From Deroplatys truncata (Eukaryota; Arthropoda; Insecta; Mantodea; Mantidae): 64,000 nt of DNA. A model generated the notes under the pieces. It did no database searches, was not told the origin of the DNA, and saw nothing but the letters and a program-made list of their open reading frames with translations. Below are positions 22,155 through 32,345 of the stretch, one piece after another. Each line of letters starts with the position of its first letter. Within the stretch, counting starts at the first letter, position 1. Location of the stretch: assembly GCA_030765065.1 (NCBI GenBank), contig CM060983.1, positions 49,350,067-49,414,066 of the forward strand, given 5' to 3'. The position numbers and the translations under genes are program-made.

Positions 22155-22526
22155 TCTATCAGTGAAGTGTTATTTAAATCGTATCAAGCATTAATAAAAG
22201 GAGTGAAGTAAAATTATACTCTGTGTAAGCCTACATTCTTCAGTCGCACCACTCCCTAGAAAGAGAAACAAGACTCTACAAATTAATGCTGCTGCAGCCG
22301 AGGCAAACATAAATATATAATATTTAAAGAAACAGTCAAAATTACAAAGTTAATATTTTTTAAATTTGGAGCAAGGGCCACTGGAAAGTACATTTGGGGC
22401 GAAGGCTACCGGGAACTTTTTACCATACGTACGGTTGCAACTACTTCAAGTTCGGCTCCCCAACAGTCGAAATATAATACACTTTAAAACTGGCTTTCCA
22501 TACCTAGCAGCAACAAACCTTCTTCA
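21573..22526 (+). mobile_element. LTR-like repeat (family L), copy D, nested in R1
   Basis: 954 bp from TGAGGCAGTATTTTTAACAC to AACAAACCTTCTTCA. It contains ATTAATAAAAGGAGTGAAGT, a candidate polyadenylation region, then GTGTAAGCCTACATTC and the GGCGAAGGCTACCGGGAAC motif. The flanks AATTG and AATTA form an imperfect 4-5 bp target-site duplication, as for LTR retroelements. With TG..CA ends and no internal coding region this best fits a solo LTR. A CT microsatellite lies inside. Confidence 0.7.
22124..22158. repeat. (CT)n microsatellite inside LTR-like copy D
   Basis: CT dinucleotide run with a single TG interruption at about 22141. Copies A, B and C have only GAGAGCT or AGCTCTC at the equivalent place, so the expansion is specific to this copy. 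Confidence 0.95.
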
Positions 22527-23082
22527 ATTATTTTAAGAGCTGGTTGCTCTTAATAACGCAGAATAAGAATTCCCATTTGAGAAAAAGAACGAGTATTGGA
22601 AAATTCAAGGATCTCGAAAATGGGTCACGACAGAAAAAAAAAAGTAGTATATGAGCTAAATTATGTGTTTTAATAAGATCTACATTTTTTTGTGTAGTAA
22701 AATTTTGCCTCTCTTAGGATTTACCAGTTATGTAAAAGTCATTCAGAAGAAAGCGGACTTTTGGGGACATTCCCAGAAAATTCAAGGTATACATTTCATT
22801 TGCCATTAAAATATCTTAAACATCAGTATTTTAATTAAAATCGTTAGGGCCATTACTGGAAAGTCAACATTTTCAAAAAATGTTGCCTGTAAAGGGTAGT
22901 CGTTTATGCTGTTCACACACACACACACACACACCTCACACGCCCCGAATATTTTCTAAAAATGCTGTTTTTGTATTCATGGCACCTCAAAACATGTATT
23001 TCAGGTGAAATCTCGGTATCGAATTTTTGGGTGTAATACAATACTCTCCCTACTTACTATACGTAGTAGAAAAAGTAAGAAT

Positions 23083-23192
23083 GGCTTTTTTTTAGTTCAG
23101 CGGGCCTGAAACTTTGATTTCCGGTGAAATCTAATCATGGAATTTTCTGGGTATTACCTATTATGCGTAGTAGAGAAAGTAATAACTGATAA
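23083..23192 (+). repeat. Extra R1 3' end, head-to-tail
   Basis: Has GGGCCTGAAACTTTGATTTC, GGTGAAATCTAATCATGGAA and TATTATGCGTAGTAGAGAAA then GTAATAACTG. This is a second, more diverged R1 3' end directly after the end of the preceding copy, so it is a remnant of a tandem neighbour. Confidence 0.65.
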
Positions 23193-24112
23193 TATGGTAA
23201 CCGTAGTATTAAGTCACTGTTGTTACCCGATTCCTTCCCCTCTGCCCTTACGTGTAAAATACAACTTCACTGTGCAATGTAGTGCATCCAGCTGTTAATG
23301 CACTGCCCCCGAAAATTTTCACGTGTTTCCTCGTTTAGAGGATACTTTATTTCGAGTATTCTTTAATTACGTAAGTTTAAAATTAGAGTAGCTTGAACAA
23401 TATTTTGCTGTAAATGATCTCGGTTGACCTCAGCTAGGTTAGGTGCGTATTTTAAAAAGAGGCGCTAGGCATTAGGAGACCACAGCATGCGTAGCAAGGC
23501 AATAAAAACTGCGTAAGCCAACACGAGGCGGCAGATTTTCAAGGGAAGAGTTACTGCTAGGTGTAGTGGCGGGAGGGGAAGAGGTAATGGCTTCTGCTCC
23601 ATCTCTCGCTAGCTCCAGGAAGCTTTAAATACGTAATGAGCCCGGGTATCACAGACAGAGTCTCACAAAGTAAACTGAATTAGGATGATGTCGCTATTTC
23701 ATCAGCTTCTGCATTTTACTCTCATAAATGCAGCTTATGAGAGTGCTTTCATATTCAACTTGGCTGTTTACAATGGTGTGTTTTGACACGATTTAGAAAT
23801 TATAGTACTTAAATCAGTTATTGTCAGACTACTAAACTAAAATCGCTGTCTGTGAAACAAAAAACCTACATCTACATACTTTCTGAAATTGAAACCCCTA
23901 AAACTTTACCTCACTCAGTGCAGTAAGTAAATGTACACAGATTACATGTAAAAATCAATGTGAATCTGAAGTCGAGCGTTGGTGTCAGTTTTGAAGCCGC
24001 ACCTTTGCTTGAATATCTGCTGTTGATTCTACTGCCGGCTGCTACAGTGGTTGGCTATGATATCTTTCTTTCAGGGTATGCGTGGGCATATTTTGAAAGG
24101 ATAACCTAGTTT
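23193..24112. other. No recognised feature
   Basis: Unassigned DNA. Somewhat GC-richer at 23455-23660. No ORF of note and no match to the repeat families. Confidence 0.5.
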
Positions 24113-25046
24113 AAGGGGACAAGTTAGTCTGAACACATGGAAATTACATCTTAAGTGTGTTAAATTACCACTGCTCTTAAAGTTCTCAATGGTTTTTCCT
24201 GAACTTTTTATGAATTATTCTATAAATGATGGCAATTATTTCAAGGCTTTGTTTGTACTGATAGCTTATGTAGTTGCGTCCATAAAAATTATTTCATTCA
24301 GCAGAAAAATTACAAAATTTACTCTTAAAACATGTGAATTCGTGTACCTTTTTCTCTGATATTACTTGCTATACGGAATCACACATTTGCATGCTTGTTC
24401 TTAGTGTAATCAGCTATCTTCTGAACCTCAATTACTTAGTTATGTATACCAGTTCACTAGAAATTAAAAACAATTATTAGCAAGGTTAAAAAAGCAAAAA
24501 TGTGGAAAATTTGCAATGTTGTTCCTTTCTTAATATCACTAATATACATTATAAAATTATGATCGTGGTACAGAAGGTTTAGCTGTGTGTTGTATACATA
24601 TATCGAAAATTTCAACTCTCTACCCCTCATACTTTCTCCGAAAAAGGTACATAAGTATCCAAAAATGTTGTTTTGAGAAAACTGAATTTAAAGTTTGAAC
24701 ATCCAAATTCTGACACACTTCAGTACATTCCACGGCCATAATCATCTGCACCTTCATTTCTGGATTGCTTCAACTTTTCTGATTTACTTCTCTTGGTCCT
24801 GACCTCTTTTGTTAGTTATTGATGTGCTCGCTGGGCTTGATATAACATTTGTTGTTTAAAGATACAAAAATGTTCTAAAACAGCTTAAAATGAATACAGA
24901 CTAGCATTTAAATGGCATTTAAATATCTTAGAAACCTCTTAACCCCCCAAAAGTATATATTTTCTGAAACTAGAAATACTAGAGATTTTATTGGTGCCAA
25001 AATAGAAACTGTGATTTTTGACCATTTCAGAGTACCTTGTCCCCTT
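24113..25046. mobile_element. DNA element with 12-bp inverted ends (family T)
   Basis: A 934-bp segment bounded by AAGGGGACAAGTTAG on the left and AGTACCTTGTCCCCTT on the right; AAGGGGACAAG is inverted at both ends. A second copy begins with AAGGGGACAAGGTAGC at 53882 and is alignable for about 330 bp. There is no ORF with a transposase domain, so it is non-autonomous. I could not find a convincing target-site duplication, so the superfamily is open. Confidence 0.65.
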
Positions 25047-25590
25047 GAACTGACTAAGAAATTTAATGTGATCTAATACTTCAGCTATTAATGCGAGTTG
25101 CCGACCTGTGAAGATAAAGAATGAAACCGATTATTAATCTTAGCACTTGAAACTACTTGTATTATCATACTTCTGCAGTATAAATTTTACGTCTTGAAAT
25201 AACCGTTTCCCAATAAAAAGAAAACTAGAAGCGTAACTTGCCGCGAGTCGCTAATATGCTTACCGGCAAAACCCCTCGCGACAGCCGCTAAATCTTACTC
25301 GCACAAGCGCGTGCTAAAAATAACACACGGGCAATCACCAGATTAAGTGAGGAATGCATCCACGAATGAGTATCTGATTAGAAAGCACGCCTTTATATTA
25401 ACTCAGGCTTCGCCTACATATAACTACCCTACCAACATCTCTTCATATACACTCCAATCTCAAAACTCAAAGTATGCGTTTGTTACACTGTTACTAGGCG
25501 GTACCTCGCCGACTCCCAAAATTTCATTACTTTTCTCTTTTTCAGAGTTTCTGTTCAAGCGTACTGAACTTATAACCTAACTGCATCCCA
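25047..25590. other. No recognised feature
   Basis: Unassigned DNA between the family T element and an R1 scrap. A 77-codon ORF at 25347-25580 has no recognisable domain. Confidence 0.45.
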
Positions 25591-25593
25591 AGA

Positions 25594-25595
<2 letters not shown>

Positions 25596-25647
<52 letters not shown>

Positions 25648-25700
25648 GAACAGCGCATCTCAAAAACTGTCGGATAAATACCAAACTCTATACCAAACTA
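25596..25700 (-). repeat. R1 scrap around a (GT)n tract
   Basis: A clean GT run at 25596-25639 is followed by GTGAACAGCGCATCTCAAAA and CTGTCGGATAAATACCAAAC, exactly the sequence that follows the microsatellite in reverse-orientation R1 copies. Thus even this isolated-looking microsatellite derives from an R1 copy. Confidence 0.75.
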
Positions 25701-25949
25701 CTCGAATAAGTTGCGGAATGCTAACTAATGCTACCATCACTGAGAATGAAAATAGTTAGCCTCATAATTAAGAGCAGCTAAAATGAGAATACAGGGAAAA
25801 CACTTTTTTTCAACAACATAATTTATTTGGAAATTGGCACTTTTGAATGTGCAGTGATTATAGGTACAGGTACACTACCTGATCAAAAGTATCCGGACAC
25901 CTGGCTGAAAATGACGTACAAGTTCCTGGCGCCCTCCATCGGTAATGCT

Positions 25950-27148
25950 GGAAGTCAATATGGTATTGCCCCACCCTCAGCCTTGATGACAGCGTTCAAT
26001 CTCGCAGGCATACTTTCAATCAGGTGCTGGAAGGTTTCCTGCGGAATGGCAGCCCATTCTTCACGGAGTGAGGAACTGAGAAGAGGTATCTATGTAGGTC
26101 GGCGAGGCATGGCACGAAGTCGGCGTTCCAAAACATCCCAAAGGTGTATAGGATTCAAGTCAGAACTCTGTGCAGGCCAGTCCATTACAGGGATACTATT
26201 GTCCTGTAGCCACTCCGCCACAGCCCGTGCAGTATGAACAGGTGCTCGATCGTGTTGAAAGATGCAATCGCCATCCCCGAATTACTTTTCAACAGTGGGA
26301 AGCAAGAAGGTGCTTAAAATATCAATGTAGGTCTGCGCTGTGATCGTGCCACGCAAAACAACAAGGGGTACAAGCCCCCTCCAGGAAAAACACCACCACC
26401 TCCGAATTTCTCTGTTGGAAAAAAAAATTGAGTTTTATTTATGGACGCTCTTTAACTACTATGGTTCTTAGCGTCCCATTCTATATTGGGCGTGAAACAC
26501 CTGTAATTTTGCTCAGAGGCCTCTTTATCAGGCTTGAGGTTCTTTTACGTGCCGTAAATCTACGACACGGGACCACCGGCTTTACTTCCCTTCCGAAGGA
26601 AGCCGTGCTAACGATTTTTACGCCCGAAAAAATCCATCGCCCTCCGCCGGGTTTGAACCCGCGACCTCGGGAACTAGAGGCTAGCACGGTACCACTAGTC
26701 CACGGAGGACGACTTTTTTTCTCTGTTGGCATTACACACGATGGCAGATGACGTTCACCGGGGATTTGCCATACCCACACACTGCCATCAGATCCCCACA
26801 TTGTGTACCGTGATTCATCACTCCACGCAACGTTTTGCCACTGTTCAATCGTGTAACTTTGACGCTCCTTACACCAAGCGAGGCGCGTTTGGCATTTTCC
26901 TGCGTGATGTGTGGCTTATGAGGAGACGCTCGACCATGGAATCCTAGGTTTCTCACCGTACGCCTAACTGACATAGTACTTGGAGTGGATCCTGATGCAG
27001 TTTGGAATTCCTGTGTGATGGTCTGGATAGATGTCTGCCTATTACTCTTTACGACCCTCTTCAAATGTCGGCGGTCTCTGTCAGTCAACAGACGAAGTCG
27101 GCCTATACGCTTTTGTGCTGTACACGTCCCTTCACGTTTCCACTTCAT
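25950..27148 (-). pseudogene. Tc1-like transposase, disrupted
   Basis: The N-terminal part from 27148 reads GTCTAQKRIGRLRLLTDRDR then HLKRVVKSNRQTSIQTITQE, the paired helix-turn-helix domain with a GRPR-like hook (here GRLR). After a frameshift near 26880 it continues ERQSYTIEQWQNVAWSDESR then YTMWGSDGSVWVWQIPGE, which carries the first catalytic Asp (WSDES). A SINE then interrupts the gene at 26418. Beyond it are DGDCIFQHDRAPVHTARAVA (second Asp), MDWPAQSSDLNPIHLWDVLE and RRLRAMPRRPT. The normal NPIEHLW motif here reads NPIHLW: exactly one codon, the third catalytic Glu of DD34E, is missing between 26146 and 26147. The element cannot code for an active enzyme. Confidence 0.88.
26419..26717 (-). 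mobile_element. tRNA-derived SINE (family S) nested in the Tc1-like element
   Basis: Minus-strand head GTCGTCCTCCGTGGACTAGT then GGTACCGTGCTAGCC gives an A-box-like region, and GGTCGCGGGTTCAAACCC is the B box. The body contains GATGGATTTTTTCGGGCG, CGGAAGGGAAGTAAAGCC and GGCCTCTGAGCAAAATTAC. A second copy with the same body is at 50974-51260. A perfect 12-bp target-site duplication, TTTCTCTGTTGG, flanks it at 26407-26418 and 26718-26729. Insertion into transposase coding sequence is therefore exact and traceable. Confidence 0.9.
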
Positions 27149-27420
27149 ATCATATCAGAAACAGTGGACCTAAGTATGTTTAGGAGTGTGGAAATCTCGC
27201 GTACAGACTTCTGACACAAGTGACATCCAATCACTTGACCACGTTCGAAGTCCGTGAGTTCCACGGAATGTCCCATTCTGCTGTTTCACGATGACTAATG
27301 ACTACTGAGGTCGCGGATGAGTTCCAGGCAGTAGGTGGCAGCACGATGCACCTAAGATGAAAAACGTATGTTTGTGGAGGTGTCCGGATACTTTTGATCA
27401 CATAGTGTATCTATAGGCTA

Positions 27421-27835
27421 CACCACGGAGGGAACACCTCACGCACTGCGACTACATATACCTATTGTAGCTACCACCTCCCTAGGAGGAAGGAATGAAC
27501 CACAGGAGGCTACAGAACGCAAGGCAGACAGAACACAGAGACGCGCGGAAGTCCCTAACAGTTCCAGGCTGAGCCGTCCCACTGCAAGCATCCGCACCAT
27601 CTGTCCGGCTCCGCTATACACCGCGAAAGGTAGAAGCAGACAGGAACGATGAGAAGGAACGGAATGAAAAGGAAATGATGGAAAGGAAATCGTGGTAGAT
27701 GAGAAACTATACCAGTATTCGTCTACCGACCAGGGAAAACTACGAAAAACCCAAGGATGAGAATCTAACCCGGAACCTACGCAATGTGACTCTCACATGT
27801 TATCGCGGAGTCATCTCGTTGGTTGCAGTGATTAA
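27421..27835 (-). mobile_element. Long tRNA-headed SINE (family G-related), reverse copy
   Basis: The head on the minus strand is CCAACGAGATGACTCCGCGA, with GTAGGTTCCGGGTTAGATTC as a B-box-like motif. Then come GGGTTTTTCGTAGTTTTCCC, a TTTCATCTACCACGATTTCC-type pyrimidine stretch, a segment with CGGTGTATAGCGGAGCC, and CTGTAGCCTCCTGTGGTTC. A copy in opposite orientation is at 29606-30030. The right flank is the start of a short repeat shared with 39303-39446. Confidence 0.65.
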
Positions 27836-27847
27836 AAATACCACTTT

Positions 27848-27975
27848 CAAAGTTGAAAATTAAAGGGAATCTGCTGGTTTTCGGCTATGAAAGCTACAGT
27901 GGTTGTTGAGATAGTAGGATTATGTAGCTTATTAATCACTGCATACTGATACTATTACGGTTCAGAGTTGACACG
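27848..27975 (+). repeat. Short repeat shared with 39303-39446
   Basis: AATCTGCTGGTTTTCGGC, TGTTGAGATAGTAGG and AATCACTGCATACTGATACT are conserved between the two places. Both copies lie immediately next to a long SINE head, but on opposite sides. The nature of the repeat is unknown; no ORF or terminal structure is visible. Confidence 0.6.
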
Positions 27976-28718
27976 TTATCCAATAAAACTGAGTTCATCA
28001 AAATTGTCCAGTAGTCGATACGCTTGATTAATAAATTATTTGGAATATCAACTATCCTATCAACTTTATAGCAGTATCATCCAAAAGTGAGACATGTCGA
28101 CATGTTTCGCATAAGCATTTCAACTCCGCATGATTTTTGTGCGTACAGACACACAAAGGGGCTTTGCTGCAGTGGTGAATGCCGCTATACATAAGATCGT
28201 CAGCATTCAACTCCTCTTCCATCAATAGTAAAGTCATTACAAAATCACACACATGACCTACATTGTTTATTCACCTTGCTCGTGCATTTCATTGAACAGC
28301 ATCTGTTTATTCACGTCTCCATTGTGCGATCTGTACGCCTGAGATTAATTGTATCCTTCCTCGGAGGTTTGTGCAACATTCCAGATTAATTCTGCGGAAA
28401 GTATTTATCGAAAGGTAACATTATCCAAGTACGAGAGACAATCTCAGATTACAGCCTCTCCTCGACTGGGCCAGGATGTCCTTAGGCGAGGTACTCCGTT
28501 ACTCGTGTGACCCTTCTGTTGAGGCGACCTCGTTCCTGGCATCAGGAAGTCGCAGTATGTACCGCTTCATCTGACGTACACATTCATTGTCTCGCTTGTG
28601 TGTTTACTTATCACTTCAGTGTGAATGAGAAATCTGATGTTTAACTACTTAAACGAAGTAAATATTTGCAGAAATAATTTCATTATACATTTCGTTGTTT
28701 AACCGTTAGTGCTACAGT
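27976..28718. other. No recognised feature
   Basis: Unassigned DNA. Minus-strand ORF 28052-28252 has several Cys residues, but the pattern matches no family I know. The segment around 28440-28560 is GC-richer than its surroundings. Confidence 0.45.
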
Positions 28719-28719
28719 A

Positions 28720-29146
28720 GGTGATGCGTTACACTCACATAACTTTCTCTACTCTTGTACAAACTATTTTTACAAACGCTTATTCTCCATATGCTTCATG
28801 CTAATCGAGATGTTAATCTTATTGCTAATTTTCTTGTAGATGCAAGGGGAATTGGTAGGTTTTAAGCGATAGTCAAATATTTTAAGAGCTGGTTGCTCTG
28901 TGGAGTATTCCATTCTCTTTGCATTACCAGGACAAAAAAGAATTGAATAACGAAATTGAGAAAAAGTATAAGTGTTAGAAAATTTAAGGGAATAACAAGC
29001 AATATCTCGAAAAATGTTCCATGTAAAGGGTAATCTGGGGTGGGGGGATTTTCTTGAAAACCCTCGTGTCGCATCTCTGGAAGATACTGAACCTAAATAC
29101 CAAGTTTGATGTTTATCCGACTGTTCGTTTCTGAGTTATGCTGTCC

Positions 29147-29181
<35 letters not shown>

Positions 29182-29326
29182 CACACACACGGACATGTTT
29201 CCAAAAATGCTTTTTTTCGGATTCAGGGAGTCTCAAAACATGTATTTCCGCTGAAATCTCGGTATCGAATTTTTGGGTGGAATACAATACTTCCCCTACC
29301 TACTATACGTAGTAGAGAAAATAAAA
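28720..29326 (+). repeat. R1 repeat, internally deleted forward copy
   Basis: Starts GATGCGTTACACTCACATAA and ends ACTATACGTAGTAGAGAAAA. It jumps from AAGCAATATCTCGAAAAATG to TTCCATGTAAAGGGTAATCT near 29010, deleting about 250-300 bp of the unit. The junction lies at an AAAATG present on both sides, suggesting deletion between short direct repeats. It has a (CAGA)n then CA tract at 29147-29189. Confidence 0.85.
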
Positions 29327-29605
29327 AACATTATTCACACAAAAAGCTGTTCAAAGCAAAAATTGTGAAAAAAAGGTCGCATATATTTGATTACAAAGAA
29401 ATCATATGGTTTGGAAACCGCTATATCTAGCAGTACTAGCAATTTATAGAGCTAAAGTTCCCCCTATAGAAGATTTAATTTTACTTCTATATTCGAAAGT
29501 GTGTAGGTGTTTTTTTTTTCTTTGAGGGGTAAAGTGGTGCAGATTTCACACTACAAAATACAGTACAATAATAAACTACATATATAAAATTAAACAAGAA
29601 ATTCA

Positions 29606-30030
29606 CCGAACGAGATATCTCCGGGTTGGATTCCCATCAAACCTTCCATTCGGAATTCTGTTGCGGTTTCTCATCTACCACGCTTTCCTTTCCCTCATTT
29701 CCCTTTCATTCTATTTCCTTCTTATGTTTCAAGGTTTTGTGGTGTATGGCGGTGCCGGGCAGATGCTGTGAATGTTTGCTTAAAGGAAAGGGAACTCCCT
29801 GTGTATATCAGAGGGCTACTTTGTCGACGGATCGTTCACCACCCTTTCTAGGCAGCTCCAACAGTGAGATGGGTCTTCGAGACTGGAACTGTTAGGGTCT
29901 TCCGCGTGTCTCTGTGGTCTGTAGCCTCCTGTGGTTCCTTCACTTCATCCCTTCCTCTTGGGGTTGGTAGTCACAATCTGTGTAGGTCGCAGTGCGACCT
30001 AACTAAACCTACATCTAAGGAAGAAATTCC
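29606..30030 (+). mobile_element. Long tRNA-headed SINE (family G-related), forward copy
   Basis: The head CCGAACGAGATATCTCCGGG then TTGGATTCCCATC lacks part of the tRNA-like region. It continues with TTGCGGTTTCTCATCTACCA, a TTCCCTTTCATTC tract, GTGGTGTATGGCGGTGCC and CTGTAGCCTCCTGTGGTTCC. The parts line up with the copy at 27421-27835 in inverse orientation. Overlapping ORFs are readings of the repeat. Confidence 0.6.
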
Positions 30031-30834
30031 AGTTTATAATAGTGCACACACACAAAAAAAAACTAGAGTGTAATTTTTTTGGCAGAATCCGGTATTTAGT
30101 CTCCCTTAAATTACACAAGAGTACATTTGACACATGATAGTATTCAGTAAGTAATTAGATACAATAAATCAAACTCCACCCAATTACAATAATTTCTCCG
30201 CATCATCGCGAGGAGACAAATTATTTCTAATCTACGAATGTAAATATTTAACGCGATCCTATTTGTTTGAACCATCCCTGTGCTGCCAAGGGGATGTAAA
30301 TATAGTCCACGTAATTTTACAAGTGATAAAAGTTGCCAGTGTATTGCAGCTTCATTCCCTTGGAGCCTTCCTCCCACATACATACACACACAAATTTTCA
30401 GTATGATTAATCCCACCGCAGCAGCACAGAAGCGTCACATGACCCCCCCCTTTCCCCTTACCTCCTACCAAAAAAAAACGGCGGGGGTTGCAATAATTTA
30501 GGGCGGTAGGTTCCGCACCGCAATTCTCTAGCATGCTCCCCGAGGCAGAGGTTCAGAAACGCCATTAGCTTCTGCCGCTAATGCTTTCCGACCTCTGCTT
30601 TGTTTCATGGAAAAGTGACAAAAATGTACTGCCTCAAAAAACACTTGGCGTGGTGGTGCATTCTGGAGGAGAGCGCATGCTCAGTAACCCGTAGTATGAC
30701 CACAGAGCATAAAGTGCAGCAATAGTGAACCTTATCAAACAATCGTGTACGTGACATTACTTATTCTAGGGGAATCACAACAAAAGACCGAAACCATTTT
30801 ACATGAGCGTAACACTATTTCGTTTCATTCTACT
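30031..30834. other. No recognised feature
   Basis: Unassigned. Contains homopolymer-like tracts (C run near 30444, A run near 30470). ORFs on both strands overlap and carry no domain. Confidence 0.45.
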
Positions 30835-30835
30835 T

Positions 30836-31080
30836 ACCTTCTCTACCGCCCACAGAAAGTATTATCTCGTATTCCACCCAAAATTCGATATCAAAATTTC
30901 ATACGAATGCCCAAAAATCTTGCTATATTCACACGACGTTTTTTTTTTATCTACTTCATGTTAATCGAGATAAAACTTTGTATGTGCAAGAGGGACACAG
31001 TAGTCAGAAGTGATAGTCAATTGTTTTAAAGTCTTTCCATGCCATCGCGAAAAAAAACTGAAGGGCGATAGCCTTTCCAA
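30836..31080. repeat. R1 fragments joined in opposite orientation
   Basis: 30836-30925 is reverse R1 (TTCTCTACCGCCCACAGAAA, CGTATTCCACCCAAAATTCG). 30945-31080 is forward R1 (TATCTACTTCATGTTAATCG, AGTGATAGTCAATTGTTTTA, CCATGCCATCGCG). The two scraps meet near 30935, leaving out the middle of the unit. Confidence 0.6.
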
Positions 31081-31084
31081 AATC

Positions 31085-32345
31085 ATCCTTTTGTTACATT
31101 CACATGACTTTATCCACCCCTCTATCGGATATTAGGGATATACAAACAATTCTTACGAAAGCTTATCTTTGTACTTCATTTCCGGAAATAGCGGCATTGC
31201 ACATTTCGTTACAGATACAAAACACACAGCGACAGTCAAATGTTTAAAAATTCGACGAATTCTATACTGTTTCCATGACATCGCGAGAAACAACTGAAAA
31301 TCGGGAGGACTTCAAAAGAAGGGAATAGGGATAGTCAAATGTTTTAGAACTGTACACTATATGCTGGCCCTAATACTTCCATACTCTTTCCATGACATCG
31401 CGAGAAACAACCGAAAACCGCCAGGAATTCAAAAGAAGGGCATAGCGATAGTCAGTTTTTTTTAGAACTGGACGCTATACACTGGCCTAATACCTCCATA
31501 CTCTTTCTATGACATCACGAAAAACAACTGAAAATCGACATGGCTTCTAAATAAGTGCTAAGAGATAATCAAATGCTTTAGAGCTGGACGCTATACACTG
31601 GCCCTAAAATTTCTACATCGCGGGAAACAACTGAAAATAGACAGGACTTCCAAAGAAGGGCATAGCGATAATCAAATGTTTAAGAACTGGACGCTTATCG
31701 CTGGCCTTAAAATTCCGTAATATTTCCATGACACCACGAGAAACAACAGAAAATCGACAGGACTTCAAAAGAAGGGAATAGCGATAGTCGACTGTTTTAG
31801 AACTGGACACTATACACTGGCCATAAAACTCCATATTCTTTCCCTGACATCGCGAGAAACAACTGAAAATCGACAGGAATTCAAAAGAAGGGCATAGCGA
31901 TAGTCAGATGTTTTAGAAGTGGAACGCTTATCGCTGGCCTTAAAATCCCATATTCTTTCCATGGCATCGCGAGAAACAATTGAAAATCGACAGGACTTTA
32001 AAAGAATGGTTAAGTGTTTAACAACCCAAACCAATAATATCAGAAATGTCTGATGCCACAAAACAAAGTAATTTGAAATAGAGTGTGTGTTTTGAAGAGA
32101 TCTACATTATATTTTTCTGTGTAGCACATATTTATCTCTTATGGTTTACGGTTACACAACATTTAACAAAATTCCTTGCGAATTGGATGGACTTCACAGG
32201 CTATTACGAGGAAATTCAACATGTGCTTTTTTCTTTGGATTCAGAGGACTACAAAAAATATTTTTCTGGTGAAATATCAACATTGAATTTTTGGTTGGTA
32301 TACAATATTATTTCTATCTACTCTAGGTAATGGATAGAAAATTAA
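31085..32345 (+). repeat. R1b repeat, forward copy with internal tandem expansion
   Basis: Starts TTTTGTTACATTCACATGAC with TTATCCACCCCTCTATCGG and ends GAATTTTTGGTTGGTATACA followed by TACTCTAGGTAATGGATAGA. Between these, a segment of about 116 bp that occurs once in other R1b copies is repeated about seven times. Downstream the order returns to normal: GAAATGTCTGATGCCACAAA, GAAGAGATCTACATTATATT, GGTGAAATATCAACATTGAA. Confidence 0.8.
31230..32010 (+). repeat. 116-bp tandem array inside R1b, about 7 units
   Basis: Landmarks recur as CATGACATCGCGAGAAACAA near 31272, 31388, 31505, 31615, 31724, 31839 and 31956, spaced about 110-117 bp. Each is followed by CTGAAAATCGACAGG-like sequence, AAGAAGGGCATAGCGATAGT, TTTAGAACTGGACGC and CTGGCC. 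Units differ by several substitutions, so the array is moderately old. Single copies of the unit occur in R1b at 16725-16815 and 56055-56145. Confidence 0.88.

Larger units (their letters stand above)
21452..23082 (+). repeat. R1 repeat, forward copy split by an LTR-like insertion
   Basis: The left part runs from TCTCTACTCTTGTACAAACT to GAAGCTTTAAGCGATAGTGAA at 21570. The right part resumes at 22527 with ATTTTAAGAGCTGGTTGCTC and continues to TACTATACGTAGTAGAAAAA at about 23080. Rejoining the two sides reproduces the order seen in intact R1 copies. A short CA run lies at 22915-22933. This shows that R1 was present before the LTR-like sequence arrived. Confidence 0.85.
25873..27407 (-). mobile_element. 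Tc1-like DNA transposon, complete ends, inactive
   Basis: Terminal inverted repeats of about 29 bp: left CACTACCTGATCAAAAGTAT then CCGGACACC; right, reverse complemented, CACTATGTGATCAAAAGTAT then CCGGACACC. TA dinucleotides at 25871-25872 and 27408-27409 give the TA target duplication typical of Tc1/mariner elements. After removing the nested SINE the element is about 1.22 kb, close to a minimal Tc1-like size. The single transposase gene runs on the minus strand and is broken (separate entry). Confidence 0.93.
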
